Positions 1-11,276 of a stretch of DNA of 60,000 bases are shown piece by piece. This DNA comes from Strigamia acuminata (Eukaryota > Arthropoda > Chilopoda > Geophilomorpha > Linotaeniidae), in the NCBI GenBank assembly GCA_949358305.1, contig OX442318.1:15050517-15110516 (forward strand), read 5' to 3'. The notes under the pieces were generated by a model. That model saw only the letters and a list, made by a program, of their open reading frames with translations, did not search any database and was not told the DNA's origin. Position 1 is the first letter of the stretch. Every line of letters begins with the position of its first letter. Both the position numbers and the translations under genes were made by a program.

Positions 1-972
1 GATTCTCGAAAGGATAAACGAATTTATTCCTACGACGATCCGGTTGTGTTAGCAAAACGAAATCTCGTTGTACGCCGAAAACACTGTAAAATAACAGTAG
101 TTGTCAGACCACGTAGAATTATCCGAAAATAGGGTTATCGTACGTAAAACCGGAATTATCCTGTGTAGATTGATGAGACTTATCTTGTCATTAATGACTT
201 ATCTTGTCATTAATAACTCATTTCGAATTAGTAATAGAAACAGAATTATCATTTGAAATTAACTTAAAATTCATTTAATCCTAGACATAAAATAACAGAC
301 CAGATTTAAGCCTAAAACAATTGTTTCCAATTATTTCGCATTCACTCGTAACTGCAAGAATACGACCTGAGACCAACAATATAATTAGTATTAATATAGA
401 ATTATTTGTAAAACATTAGATTTAAATAAAACATTGTAATTATATTTACACAAGTGTTTTCATGATTTATTCCCGAGTAAGGTATTTTCTCTCTCTAAAC
501 ATTGTTTAAGTCGGATCATGACATCCTGCATCAAAATTGTCTTTTGTTTGGCAGCCATTTTAAAACAGTAAATTTTTACATTTTTCTTTGGTTTCTTAAG
601 GTGGAAACACAAGGGAGCGGGTAAAATTGAAAGCTTGGTTTTACTTGAAAAAAGCAGCGAAAAACTTGCCTGCTTGAGCAAACACAAGCTTTCGTTTTTA
701 TTCAAAGCTTCGTTTTTATTCAAAGCTTTGTTTTTAAGCGAGATTGTGCTCACCTGTTCCGATCAAACTGAGTTTGATTTACCAGCTTCAAGCTTGCTGC
801 TGTTTTGGTTGTGACTTTGACAGCCAATCAGAATCGTAAGGAAATTCTTGGAGGAGATTTTGCCAGGAACTTCTGGCTAGCTACCTATATTCTGGCCAAC
901 CTACAGAGTGCATCTCTTTCCCATTGGTCAAGCCATTTCACTTGTGTAGTAATACCAAAAAATAGACCAAAA
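1..972. other. Upstream non-coding stretch
   Basis: I see no supportable gene here. A 19-bp unit (GACTTATCTTGTCATTAAT) is present twice in tandem around 178-217. The AT-rich sequence and the acceptor at 2098 suggest this is intron or upstream flank of the KIRREL-like gene, whose first non-coding exon is not identified. Confidence 0.4.
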
Positions 973-974
973 TA

Positions 975-1759
975 TACAGGGTGAACAAAAAGTCTGTATC
1001 TTTACTTAATATTTCTGAAAGGGCTGACAATGCATCTAATCTAACGATGGCAAAGTACTAAAGTTGGGTGGGGCAATCTTTTGGTGACTCAAAATTTAAC
1101 CTTGGGATGTTCCTTCAAGGTCATTTGAAAATTATCTCGGAAACCGTTAGACACAAGTCAAAGGCTAACATGGCCAAAATTGAAAAAGTGCCAAAACTTC
1201 CTGATTAGATGTAAAATGACCCAAAAAAAATTGATTTCCCTTGTTGGAATTTGCATATCTGGCACCATTGCAGAGATATGGGCAGAAAACTGAATTTTTT
1301 TATAACACTTTCTTTTCAAAAGTTCAGTTTTCTGCTCATATCTCTGCAACGGTGCCAGATATGCAAATTCCAACAAGGGGAATCGATTTTTTTTTTGGGT
1401 CATTTTACGTCTAATCAGCACGTTTTTGGCGCTTTTTCAATTTGGGGCATTTTTTCTTTGACTTGTGTCTACTTTAGAAAATTGCAATTTTCTTAAAAAA
1501 ATTTAGAACAAAAGATTTGAAGAGTAGTCATTTTTAGACTAAATAAATGTTGCTCTACAAGTTTACACTTAGAAATTTCTGTCTATCTCTAACGGTTTCC
1601 GAGATAATTTTCAAATGACCTTGAAGGAACATCCCAAGGTCAAATTTTGGGTCACCAAAAAATTTCCCCACTCAACTTTAATACTTTACCATCATTAGAT
1701 TAGATGCATTGTCAGCACTTTCAGAAATATTTAGTGACAGACTTTTCTTTCACCCTGTA
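975..1759. mobile_element. Foldback MITE with TACAGGGTG ends
   Basis: The stretch starts TACAGGGTGAACAAAAAG and ends with the inverted counterpart CACCCTGTA. The outer inverted arms match for more than 150 bp: both carry the segment with CTTGGGATGTTCCTTCAAGG and its complement. The centre is a second near-perfect inverted repeat around 1200-1400, so most of the element folds into one long hairpin. TA at both outer edges fits a Tc1/mariner-type TA duplication. There is no transposase, so it is non-autonomous. The family assignment rests only on the ends and the TA. Confidence 0.75.
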
Positions 1760-2098
1760 TATTTATTCAAAAATACAAATAATGGACCTTCCTTTTATCA
1801 GTAGTAATTTTGAGATTACTACAGCACTTATCAAATGTATGTTTAGACTAGTTGAGAAAAAATATACCAGAAATTTTAACTCTGTTATTATTAAATAGAG
1901 TTAATATGCCAATATTTTATATTCTCCTAATTTAATTACTGGTGATCACATAAAAGACTAGGGGTTAGTCTAAAAAACGTAAAACAACAATCATTTTAAT
2001 AAGATTGTAACAGCTAATTTTGAATATGAAAACTTATAAACAGGTCTTTAAATGCTGTATGGTAGAATAATCTATTAACATTTTATCTTTTTTTCCAG

Positions 2099-2238
2099 AT
2101 ATTTTTGAAGATACACTAAAATGCATCTTCGTATGCATATGATTAGTAATTTGTTCTACTTGTCACACAGAGAGTTGTTAAGACATAATGGCCACTGTTT
2201 GTTGCTACTTCTGATTACATTATTATCGACAATTGAAG
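2099..2238 (+). CDS. kirrel: KIRREL-like gene, exon 1 (signal peptide)
   Basis: A pyrimidine-rich acceptor (TTTTTTTCCAG) ends at 2098, so at least one 5' non-coding exon lies upstream. The first ATG is at 2121 and coding runs to 2238, followed by the donor GTAAGG. It encodes about 39 residues: a basic/polar start, then a leucine-rich hydrophobic core (CLLLLLITLLS), as in a signal peptide. The exon ends in phase 1, matching exon 2. The start codon could lie elsewhere, because the frame stays open up to the acceptor. Confidence 0.75.
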
Positions 2239-2441
2239 GTAAGGTACTGTTTTAATTGAATTCTTAGAAAAACCTGCTTACAGTAGAGTTGAATAGTAAA
2301 TAGAAAATGTTTTTTGTTGTCTAAGGTATAATTATTTGCCAAAATGGCATAGCTTGCCTGATAGCAAGTGGACCCCCTCATACTAAAGACTATATGTTAC
2401 AAATAAATTAAAGTTCCAACATTGCAGTTGTGGGTGGGATG

Positions 2442-2596
2442 CAGGGCTGGACTGGGAACAAATTTATGGCCGGGAAATCTGGGTGTCCGGGCCACAATTA
2501 ATGAAGTCGGGACACGCCACAGCAGGCCGCGACAGGCCACAGCGGCCACGGGCCACCGGGAAACTCCCGGTAGCCCGCCGGGCCAGTCCAGCACTG
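2442..2596. mobile_element. hAT-type MITE, 155 bp
   Basis: The ends are CAGGGCTGGACTGGG and, on the other strand, CAGTGCTGGACTGGC: a 15-bp terminal inverted repeat with few mismatches. A perfect 8-bp duplication, GTGGGATG, flanks it (2434-2441 and 2597-2604). CAG ends with an 8-bp duplication are diagnostic of the hAT superfamily. It has no coding capacity. The interior is GC-rich, unlike the surrounding intron. Confidence 0.9.
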
Positions 2597-2686
2597 GTGG
2601 GATGCCTCTGTCTCCTAACAACCAATTTATTTATACTAGTCTGTCATTGTTTACCAATTGTTATAAAATGTTAAATATATGCACCT

Positions 2687-3850
2687 TGTAACGTTCTCGA
2701 AATGTTATACTTAAAATACAACACGGGGAACGTTAGGATTGCTTTTAAAAAGACTTACACATAATATAAATAATTACTAATTTTATAATTTAACTCTGAC
2801 TTTAATAAAATACTTTGATATAAAAATAGGGATAATTCCGACCCGGAATTATCTTACAATAATGATATGACTAAATGATAATTTACAATGCTGGGTTTTC
2901 CAGACTTTGAGAACATAGCAAATAAGAAAGATTAATTAATATATTCATGCAAGACAAAATAACTTATAATTAGGAATAAGGAAATTAGGAAAAATACTGA
3001 TGCAATGAATACTATGGATTCGGTCCGGAATCTTCTTATTGCGTCCAGTCGCTCGGCGTGGGCGACGGAATTCGCTTGGACGTCAAACTTGAAGTCCAAC
3101 CTCGCTTCGGTCCTCGTGTGCGTCCTGGCGGGCTGTGGCTCGTCTGGGATCGCTATTATCTCGAGATATGCCGGTCTTGGCTGTATCTCGTCCGTGGCGT
3201 CTTCGTACGTCTCGGGAATTGGTTCCAACGGAATATTTCCACTCATACGAGCGGAATACAAACGCAAGCGGAATTCCGCTGTCTTAGTCGGGAAATCCCG
3301 TAAACTAGATCTGCTTACGTTCGGCAACGTGATGAATCTTCCTCCCTCGGTCCAGCGTTTGTTGCGGCGGTGGACGAGCGTTCTAGCCGTGGCGAACTGA
3401 AGATTCTTGACTCTTTTGTGGCTAAGAGTGTTGGCCTGACTCTTACTTGGAGAAGAGTGTAATCCCTCTCTTCTTGTTGGGAAGAGAATTACCAATTGTG
3501 TATCTCGAAATAACCTTGTGTTATTTCAAGAAGTGAGCCTAAATCTGAAGTGAAGTTTTCTCCCATAACAAACAATGATTTTCAGTGGTTTTCAGTTGTG
3601 TGTTTTTCAGGAGGTGTTTTCAGGTTCAGGTTTGGTTTCAGACTGAGTTCCTAGCAGCTGCTCTCACTGCTAACAGGATGTAGCACATCCTGTAGTCCCT
3701 AGATCTTATCTTGTTTCCCACACAAGATAGGGGCTACATCCTGTGTGCCTGGATGATTCTTGCAATCCTTTTGGTACTCAAATTAGACTCACATAAAATT
3801 ATTAGATTTTAAGGAATTTCCTTTATTAGTCGTAATTTGGGATTACCACA
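2687..3850 (-). repeat. 3' LTR of the Ty3 element
   Basis: The 1164-bp repeat starts TGTAACG and ends TACCACA on the + strand. It is nearly identical to 14933-16096 (one difference seen, at 3289). A polypurine tract abuts it at 3851. A possible variant poly(A) signal ATTAAA lies on the minus strand near 2805. No clear TATA box was found. The LTR contains a 104-codon ORF (2932-3246). Confidence 0.95.
2932..3246 (-). CDS. LTR-encoded small protein with C-terminal membrane anchor (3' LTR copy)
   Basis: The 104-residue ORF starts at an ATG (3246-3244). The reading frame stays open upstream to 3495 without a further ATG. Residues 1-75 are polar, with an acidic/proline-rich first half and a basic stretch RRFRTES just before the membrane segment. 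Residues 77-99 are almost all I, L, F, V, S and A, followed by only five residues, the layout of a tail-anchored protein. No signal peptide is seen. I recognise no family. In the genomic RNA this copy lies downstream of ORF3, so it could be expressed by splicing. Function unknown; expression not shown. Confidence 0.45.
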   Translation of the reverse strand: MSGNIPLEPIPETYEDATDEIQPRPAYLEIIAIPDEPQPARTHTRTEARLDFKFDVQANSVAHAERLDAIRRFRTESIVFIASVFFLISLFLIISYFVLHEYIN

Positions 3851-3864
3851 CTTCCCTCCTTTTT
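3851..3864 (-). other. Polypurine tract of the Ty3 element
   Basis: On the minus strand AAAAAGGAGGGAAG directly precedes the 3' LTR. This is the expected primer for plus-strand synthesis. Confidence 0.85.
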
Positions 3865-3896
3865 AGGGGAGAAGTGGAACCACTTCTTCTTTTCCT

Positions 3897-6467
3897 TTAT
3901 GCGTTGCTCAGATCCAAGGTCGGGACCGGGCTCTCCAAAATTGTGAACTTTGGGTTTCCTCTGTCTGGTCCAGACGCCATTCCTGGATTGATCTTGAGCC
4001 ATACTTCTTCAATGTCATGGATTCGGTCGTAGACGTGTCTGACTGGAATCTGGTATGTTTCTGGACAGTCGTCGATGTGTCTTCGGGCTTTTACCAGTCT
4101 GGCTTGGAGAAGTGGGTCAGATCCACATTTGGCATGGATCTCTAACCAGTCGAATGTTTCCTGGCACAGCACCGAATTATTCATCAATATAATGCGAGTG
4201 CTTGCGGAGAATTTTAGCAAAGGGTAGTAATATCGAATTTTTCCGTAATTGTTGTTGTCGATTACGGGCCCTTTAGGTTTCTCATTTGCTTGATGCGTTT
4301 TGCTTTCGGCGATTGCTTTCGATATCTCCAGCAGTTCTAATCGGTGGCGAACGCGTTCTTCCTGCAACCTAGCGTCGGCTTGCACCAATCGTGGTGTTGG
4401 ACACGCATCTGATTGCCATCCTGATGTGTAGCCCGAAGTTCGTTGATCCTTTTCTGGCGTAGATTTGGATGCACTCGTTGAACTCCGGTGACCTGATGCA
4501 ATGGCGGCAGCCATTGGTGTGTACGTGGCTTCAGGTCTGGACGAAGGCGGCTGTGGTCCAGGCGTCCGTCCGGTTGCGAATACTGGCATATATGGGTTTG
4601 TGGCTGGTGGCACGAATGGCTTCAATCCTAACTCGACTTCGGATTTTCTGGCTTGCCATTCCCCACGCAAGCGCATGGCTCCCTGGCTTGCTGTTTCGCC
4701 GCTTGCGAGGGCTTTTCTGACTAGGTCCGCTCGCAGCTCGGTGGGGTCGGGTAATATCGACATCCAATTCTGTATCATCTCCCTGGGAATTCCCATTGGT
4801 GACGACCATAGAAATGTTATTGCCATAAAGGCGTATTCGTCCGTTGCCAATACTCCTGGATATAGAATCCTTTGTGGCGCGCGAGTCATTCTTCGTTTGA
4901 AGCGCTTCAGGAACCTTTCGTTTTGTTCGTTGAGTGGGGTTTTCCTGAACTCTTCTGCGTTCCGCTGCCAATCGAATATTCCCTCGTTTATTTGGTCGTT
5001 CTGGAAGACGTCCAAATGCGGTTTGAGCAGTTCTTGCGCTTCTTTTGCATATACTGAATATCTTTCGCATAATTTTCGGTAATCTTGATTAAATCCATCA
5101 ACTGGCTGCATGGATATATTTCCCGAAAAATTAACTTGCGGTACATCAGGGACTGGAATTGTTAAGTCCTCTTTCGGAAGTCGATAGCTTACGAGCTTTT
5201 CGTGTGGCATGATGTACCGTTGCACCTGCCCTGCATTTTTGGTATTTTTAGAGGAGTTCCTCAAACTTTCCGGAATGCTTGCTTCTCTGTGTCTAGGCCG
5301 CAGAATCTTTCTGGGTTTGACAGCTCTCTTCTTCTCCAATGGTGGCGGAGGAGGAGGTGGCGGCGACTTCTCTTTTTCTGGGCGATTTTCGTTCGACCAG
5401 ATTATTGGTGAATGCTTGCTATGGTTTGAACTTCGCGTAGAATCTGGCGGCGTCTTTGGTCCTTTCTGTGCTGATTCGAGATTGCTTTGAAGTTCTGCAT
5501 CGCTTTGTCGCCCTTCAGTGGTCACCTGAACTGTTGTGGGCGTGATGTGAATGGTTCTATTCGGCCGCTGCTGCTGATAGCTGTGGCTTCTCTTCGTCAC
5601 GACCTCAGATAAAATCTTCCAATCCTCCGGCGGAAGTTGGCGACTTGATTCAGGCGGCGTTGGATGATTCTGCGTTCCGACGTACGTCTCTCGATGCCTT
5701 GGTGGAGGTGATCGCTGATGATGTGAGTTCCATCGATTTTGATGCTGGTCACGTCGACTTTGATGTTTTGATCTTGCGAGTCGACTTCGGAGATCTAGTC
5801 GTGTTCGCAAATCACTGTAGTCTTGGTTGAGGATTTTCCTCTCAGGCTCATCTTCGTATGTCCGATGACGTTCTTCGTCGGCTCTTTTCTTGTCCCCAAT
5901 TTCTTTGGACATGACGGGATCTGCGCTCGAAAATACACCTGCCATATGGAGTTGGTGCATCTCTGTTTGCGTTTTTGCGAAGTATGGAGGGCGTGATCCA
6001 GGCCTAACTGACTGTGGAAACCGCTTCAACTTTTTCTCATACTCCGCTTTCGCTTTCAGATACTTGGCAGCGACTTCATGCATTGTCGATCGCAGCCTTT
6101 CTCGAATTTCCTCCAAAATGGCTTTCTTATCCGATCCACGTTTAAAAAACCTTCTCCTGTCCCGGTCTTCTTGACTCGTGATCGGGTACTCTCGTGCTAA
6201 TAACTCCGTCCACAACGGCGCGGGAACGTCGGCGCCCCATAACGCGATACGAGCTTCTTCGCGTTTGTTGACTGGCATGCAAACACACAGTCTTTTGTCG
6301 GTTCCCCATCGTCTTTCGATTGCTTTGGACCACCATTTTCTTACTCTCCATGGCCCATATTTCTCGAATGCAATTCTTAGTGCCTCCGGAATTCTGCCTC
6401 GTTGTATTGCCCAATTGCAGAACCCGGCGTCGTAAATGTCCTCCCACGTGGCCATGTACGAGAGAAC
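3897..6467 (-). CDS. Ty3 ORF3, main exon (env position, not env-like)
   Basis: ORF3 is open from the acceptor at 6468/6467 to the stop at 3897; the first internal ATG is at 6455 (852 aa from there). The N-terminal 170 residues are rich in W, R and K (GPWRVRKWWSKAIERRWG). A long polar stretch rich in R, D, H, S and Q follows, with an eight-proline run near residue 370. The C-terminal half is helix-like. No signal peptide, transmembrane segment, furin site or cysteine array is visible, so it is not an envelope protein, although it occupies the env position 3' of pol. It could be an RNA-binding or accessory protein. I recognise no known domain. Confidence 0.85.
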   Translation of the reverse strand, partial: VLSYMATWEDIYDAGFCNWAIQRGRIPEALRIAFEKYGPWRVRKWWSKAIERRWGTDKRLCVCMPVNKREEARIALWGADVPAPLWTELLAREYPITSQEDRDRRRFFKRGSDKKAILEEIRERLRSTMHEVAAKYLKAKAEYEKKLKRFPQSVRPGSRPPYFAKTQTEMHQLHMAGVFSSADPVMSKEIGDKKRADEERHRTYEDEPERKILNQDYSDLRTRLDLRSRLARSKHQSRRDQHQNRWNSHHQRSPPPRHRETYVGTQNHPTPPESSRQLPPEDWKILSEVVTKRSHSYQQQRPNRTIHITPTTVQVTTEGRQSDAELQSNLESAQKGPKTPPDSTRSSNHSKHSPIIWSNENRPEKEKSPPPPPPPPLEKKRAVKPRKILRPRHREASIPESLRNSSKNTKNAGQVQRYIMPHEKLVSYRLPKEDLTIPVPDVPQVNFSGNISMQPVDGFNQDYRKLCERYSVYAKEAQELLKPHLDVFQNDQINEGIFDWQRNAEEFRKTPLNEQNERFLKRFKRRMTRAPQRILYPGVLATDEYAFMAITFLWSSPMGIPREMIQNWMSILPDPTELRADLVRKALASGETASQGAMRLRGEWQARKSEVELGLKPFVPPATNPYMPVFATGRTPGPQPPSSRPEATYTPMAAAIASGHRSSTSASKSTPEKDQRTSGYTSGWQSDACPTPRLVQADARLQEERVRHRLELLEISKAIAESKTHQANEKPKGPVIDNNNYGKIRYYYPLLKFSASTRIILMNNSVLCQETFDWLEIHAKCGSDPLLQARLVKARRHIDDCPETYQIPVRHVYDRIHDIEEVWLKINPGMASGPDRGNPKFTILESPVPTLDLSNA

Positions 6468-6615
6468 CTGAATAAATTAATTATTCCATTAGACGGGAAA
6501 CTCCCATATTCGACGGCAGCCATGTTGGTTTCGATTAACAACTTTTTCGAAATTGCTTTTTGTTGACTTTGCAATTTTTTTCTTTTTTTAACTATTTTTT
6601 GTTAATCATAAATAC
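6468..6615 (-). other. Predicted intron inside Ty3 ORF3
   Basis: On the minus strand AAG|GTATTT (donor at 6616/6615) and TTTATTCAG|GTT (acceptor at 6468/6467) bound 148 nt. Splicing joins a 24-codon upstream ORF in frame to the main ORF3. Unspliced reading meets a stop after seven codons. Length and borders resemble the short host introns, but the donor is weaker than consensus. Confidence 0.55.
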
Positions 6616-6687
6616 CTTCATGGTCTCCTCGAATTCTTCTTCATCCTCGCTATCTTCGTCGGGGATGTAGGCGCGTTTTCGTGACAT
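6616..6687 (-). CDS. Ty3 ORF3, predicted small first exon
   Basis: This has an ATG at 6687 and 24 codons: a basic start (MSRKRAYIP) followed by a strongly acidic stretch (DEDSEDEEEFEE). It ends in phase 0 at a donor and is in frame with the main ORF3 exon, adding 28 residues before the first internal Met, for about 880 aa in all. No homology is recognised. Confidence 0.5.
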
Positions 6688-6963
6688 AATTGGCGCTCGT
6701 TACTTTCGTCCGAAATTTCGATAAATTCCTAATTTCGACGAAGTTTGTTTGTTATTATATATTTATTGTGGCAATCCACTTCAGTTTAACTTACTATCCA
6801 GTGATAAATCCTATTTTCGTTGGTAAATCCGAGTTGTTTGTTTGACACGAACACTTGTGTGTTTTCACTTTGGCGATGAACGGAAAAGTGACGTTTTGTT
6901 TCCGTTCAGCCCCTATCCCATGACGTCATCCATATCCTGGATTCCGAGTGACGCCATTTCTAT
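6688..6963 (-). other. Spacer between pol and ORF3
   Basis: A 276-nt AT-rich segment between the pol stop and the ORF3 first ATG. The minus strand contains AG dinucleotides after weak pyrimidine tracts (for example GAAATTAG near 6740). These could serve as an acceptor for a subgenomic ORF3 RNA, but none stands out. Confidence 0.4.
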
Positions 6964-9900
6964 TTATAGATACTGGGGACTTCGGATTTTTGCTCGATCT
7001 CTTAAATTGTATTTAAGAGTCGGTTTTCCACTGGTTTCGTGTGGATTTTCCACTTTATCTTTTTTGCGCAATTTATTTCTAATTTTCCTTCTCACCCCTT
7101 CCTCCCTCCTTTTTAAAAATTCGTCCACTTGTTGACGGATTTCTACATTATTGACAGGTGGGAATGGAGTGGCTTGGACTTCACACTCTGGTGTGGAATG
7201 CGCTCCATTGTTTTCTGCAGGCGCTGTCTCATCATTTGGAGGGGTCGCGACTTCGTCATAAAGTGTGTTGACAACTTCTGCATTTATGTCGCTTGCAGAT
7301 TGATTTTCTTTCCATATTTCCTGGTTAAATTCAGGAAAATATGGAGTCAATTCTGTCAAATGAATTGATCCAAAAATTTTGTTGTCTCTTAACCTTTTCA
7401 ATTTTGCCGCGCCTCCTTGGTGAATTTGCATAATGACGTACGGCCCTGTGCGTTTATCGGCTAATCCTGCCGAAATTCCATGTTGTGCACTTGATAATAT
7501 GTGACTTTCTCGCCACACAAGATCATTGACTCGGAAATCTTGAAATTTTCCGTCCAATTTCTTGTTTTTTACTCTTTCTCGCAAATCGACGATGTGCGCC
7601 ATCATGTGTTGATATGTGTCACCAATGATGCGCTCCAATTTTTGCACGTAAATGTGAGGATTTTGCGGGTCGATTTGCAACATATCATCCAATATTCTTG
7701 GGTCCCATGGCACTCGAAATTCGCGCCCGCAATTTAAATATGCTGGCGAATAGCCTCTACCACGGGTGTCAGTGGTTCTTATACTGAATGCTATTTCGCG
7801 TAAATATTCATCCCATTTATTGTGAAGGTCAGAATAAATTGAAATAATATATTTTATGTCCCTGTTAACCCTTTCGACTGGGTTGGCTTGTGGATGATAA
7901 GGGGACGTGAATTTCGGCACAATTTTAAATTTTCGGCAAAATTCCTTGTAGACTTTGGCTTTAAATTGTGGGCCATTGTCTGACAATAATTTGCGGGGAA
8001 ATCCCCATCTCATTGATACATCGTAGATGCAATTAGCAATTTTTACCGCTGTTGGATTTGACATTGGATAAAAAATTGGCCATCTTGTTGCGACATCTAC
8101 AATTACCAAGATGTATGTATTTCCGCGATCTGTTCTTGGTTTTGGGCCTGTGAGGTCGATACTGAGACACTCAAATGGTGCGTAAGGCCCAATTTCTGCG
8201 GATTCAATTTTTGGCTTAATGCGTGGCTTACATGCCTGGCAACGTGGGCAGTGTTTAATAAAGCGTGCCACGTCTTTTTTCATTCCTGACCATGTATAAA
8301 TTCGTCGCATTCGGTATAATGTGCGAGAAATTCCACAATGGCTTGCCAGCGGATGGCCGTGCATTAACCATAAGACTCTGTGACGTAAAGTCTTTGGTAC
8401 TACTACTTTCATCGCTCTTCCATCATCACCTAATTCGTCGGAAAGAGTGGGTTGGAATCGAAGTAGTAATCCATCTTCCACAATGTGTTGATTTGCCACT
8501 TTTCGGAAAATCTGTTTTTCTATTGGCGTTCTAACTTGTGGTGGAAGTTCTTGTGTTTCTAGAAAATGTCGCATTTGCTGACATTGTCTGTCTTGAATTT
8601 GATGATCAATAAAATCTTGTCGCGAAGGCGGAGCACAATCTAATTGTTCCGTTACTCTGGCGACAAATGCTTTCATCATTTTATTTTCTGTATTGGGCAT
8701 ATATTTCCAATCTTCTTCCTCTTGATCTTGCTCAAACTCCTCATCTTTGGTGTTGAGTGATTGGCACCAATATGTGATGAACTTTTCTTCTTTTTCTTCA
8801 GGAGTTGGCTCGCGATCTTGACGTGGAAGTTGGTTCCAATTTGTGAATGACCATTGTTCATTTGCTGTTGGGCAATATGACGTAATTTCATCGTAGATTT
8901 CGGGTTCATCCAAATTATCTACTGGTGCTCGTGATAATGCGTCAGCTACGACGTTTGATGGCCCTTTGATGTAATTTATTTTGAAGTTGAAACTCATAAG
9001 TTCCATCTGCCATCTTGCCAAACGTCCGGCTGGTTCTTCTAACATCATTAACCATTTGAGTGCTTGGTGGTCCGTCTGCACTGTGAAGTGCGTAAACTCT
9101 AAATATGGACGGAATTTCCGTAATGCCCAGATTACGCCGAGACATTCTAAGTCCGTAGCGCTGTAATTTTTCTCAGCTTGCTGAAGGCTTCTGCTCGCGT
9201 AAACACACGGAACTTCTATCATTTGACCATCGACTAGCTGCTCCTGCATAAGTGCCGCTCCGAGTCCTTTTTGACTGGCATCCGTATGCACAATAAATGG
9301 CTTGTATAGGTTTGGCAGCTTTAGCGTATCTGAGTCGGTTAGTGCTGCTTTAATTTCGTCAAATGCTTTTTGATGAACTTCAGTCCACACAAATTCTGTT
9401 TCCTTTTTTAGCAGTGGGCGTAATGGCTCTGCAGTGGTTGCCAAATTCTTTAGCAGTCGGTGAAAGAAATTCACCATTCCAAGGAATCTTTGTAAACTTT
9501 TGAGATCCGTTGGTGCTGGAAAGTCTTTGATTGCTGAGACTTTCTTTGGGTCCACACTGAGCCCATTAACTCCAAGCTTGTAGCCCAAAAAGGAAAGTTC
9601 TTTTCTGAAAAACTTCGATTTTTCTGAATTTACGTGTAATCCTGCATTTTTCAATTTTGTCAAAACATTGTCAACATGCTGTATGTGTTCCTTGAATGTT
9701 TTTGAAACGATGACAATGTCATCCAGATATGCCCACGCATACATCCTGTATGCGTCTCCTAAAACTTTTTCGATCATTCTTTGGAATGTCGTGGGCGCAT
9801 TGACCAGACCGAACGGCATCACGTTAAACATGAGACGTCCGATCGGACTCCAAAAGGCTGTTTTAGGGCGGTCCTCTGGCCTTAATTCGATCTGCCAGTA

Positions 9901-11276
9901 CCCTTTTGTTAAGTCTATTGTCGAGACCCAATTGAACTCGCCTAATTCACGCAAAATTTCGTCAATTGTCGGCATTTGCGGTGGATCATATTTAGTGTGT
10001 TCATTTATCGGACGATAATCAATACAGAGACGAGGGTCCGATCCTTGCCTCATCACAAGGACTATCCTTGTTGCGTAATCGCCGATTGCATCTGACACAT
10101 AGCCTTTTTCTTTCAAATCTGTGCACATTTGCTTTAAAATTTCACGTTTCTGGGGATTCCAGCTGTGAAATGGCACTCTTATTGGCTTATCTGTATCTAA
10201 GTCAATGCTATGTTGTGTCACGTGTGTTCTCCCTGGTACTTTTGTCAGAATTTTCTCATGTCTGCGTAGCACCTTTTCTAACTGTTTTGCTTCAGTTAAT
10301 TCCAATTTTGCTTCATCAGTCAATGTTGCAATCGCATTTCCAACTTTTAGTCGAGCTTGGAATGTTTTATAATCTGTCCTTTTCACAAATGTCATAAATG
10401 ATGATGCTGGCTGCTCTAATTTCTCCTCGTAGCGATCCAACACATCTTGCGCAATATATGGTCTTGGCGCTGGCACATTTGCGATAAAATTCCATCCTCC
10501 CGTTACTGGATTTGGCTGAATATTTAATTTTTTCATAAAATCATTTCCAGCGAGAATGAAGGAATACTGATGTGGCAAAATTATGAAATGATGATTATTC
10601 ACACCGTGGGACCACGTGAATGACAAATTGATGTGTCCAACAGGCGTTACATCTCCATCTGCAGTTGATACAACTGCTTTTGAATCTCCTGGAATTATTT
10701 TCTTTTCCAATTCCATTTTCTTGATTAGAGGCATTGTGATGTAGCTCCGGTTGGCCCCTGAATCCAGCATAGTTACTATGGATCCTTTTTTCGTAATAAT
10801 TCTTAGCGTCGTTAGACCATTCATGATTTCATCATTGGAAACCAAGATGTCACTTCGCCTTAGACGGTATTTTTCTTCGCCTGAGAACTGAGGTAATTCT
10901 TCAAACATCGCGTCCAATGTTATGAATTCACTCTTCATCGACATTATTTCTTCGCTTAATGTCGGTGTTTCTTCAAAATCTTTTTTCACATTGCACCAAA
11001 AGACTGTAGCTGGCGACTCTGTTGATTTTTCCATTTGTTCCAGCTCTGCTTTTACTTCTTTGGTGAAATATGATGCATCTATTTTTTGAATCTCTGTTTT
11101 AATTTCTTCCTTCACTTCCAACTTGCATTCTGGAGATTCCAGTTTATCGTCATTTGCTTTAACTTCTTCTGAAATTTCCATTTCTTTTGCTTGTGCCACT
11201 GTCTCTTCTTTCGCACCGGTTTCCGAGTTACACATGGGCGCGGGCTGCTCTTGGCTTCGAGAGTCCGCGCCTACAT
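6964..11276 (-). CDS. pol: Ty3 Pol: protease, reverse transcriptase, RNase H, integrase
   Basis: The frame is open from the gag frameshift site; the first ATG is at 11235 (1423 aa from there). Residue numbers count from that Met. After an acidic linker comes the aspartic protease (DSGA at 158-161). The RT spans roughly 360-540 with YLDD at 503-506. RNase H starts near 645 (VHTDASQ) and keeps TDHQALKWL and VVADALSRA. The integrase has an HHCC zinc site (H961, H966, C996, C999), catalytic D1027, D1086 and E1121, and a GPY/F module (RTGPYVI). It makes the cDNA and integrates it in the nucleus. Domain order PR-RT-RH-IN and GPY/F place it in Ty3/gypsy. Everything looks intact. Expression is through a -1 frameshift from gag. 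Confidence 0.96.

Noticed and set aside
3005-3400. 131-codon + strand ORF in both Ty3 LTRs
   Set aside because: It lies antisense to the LTR ORF with the membrane anchor and has no recognisable domain. The minus-strand ORF is in the sense of the element and is the better candidate.
4501-5082. 193-codon + strand ORF inside Ty3 ORF3
   Set aside because: It is a shadow frame opposite the intact ORF3, with no motif.
3897-6467. ORF3 as an envelope gene
   Set aside because: No signal peptide, transmembrane helix, cleavage site or fusion peptide-like stretch is visible.
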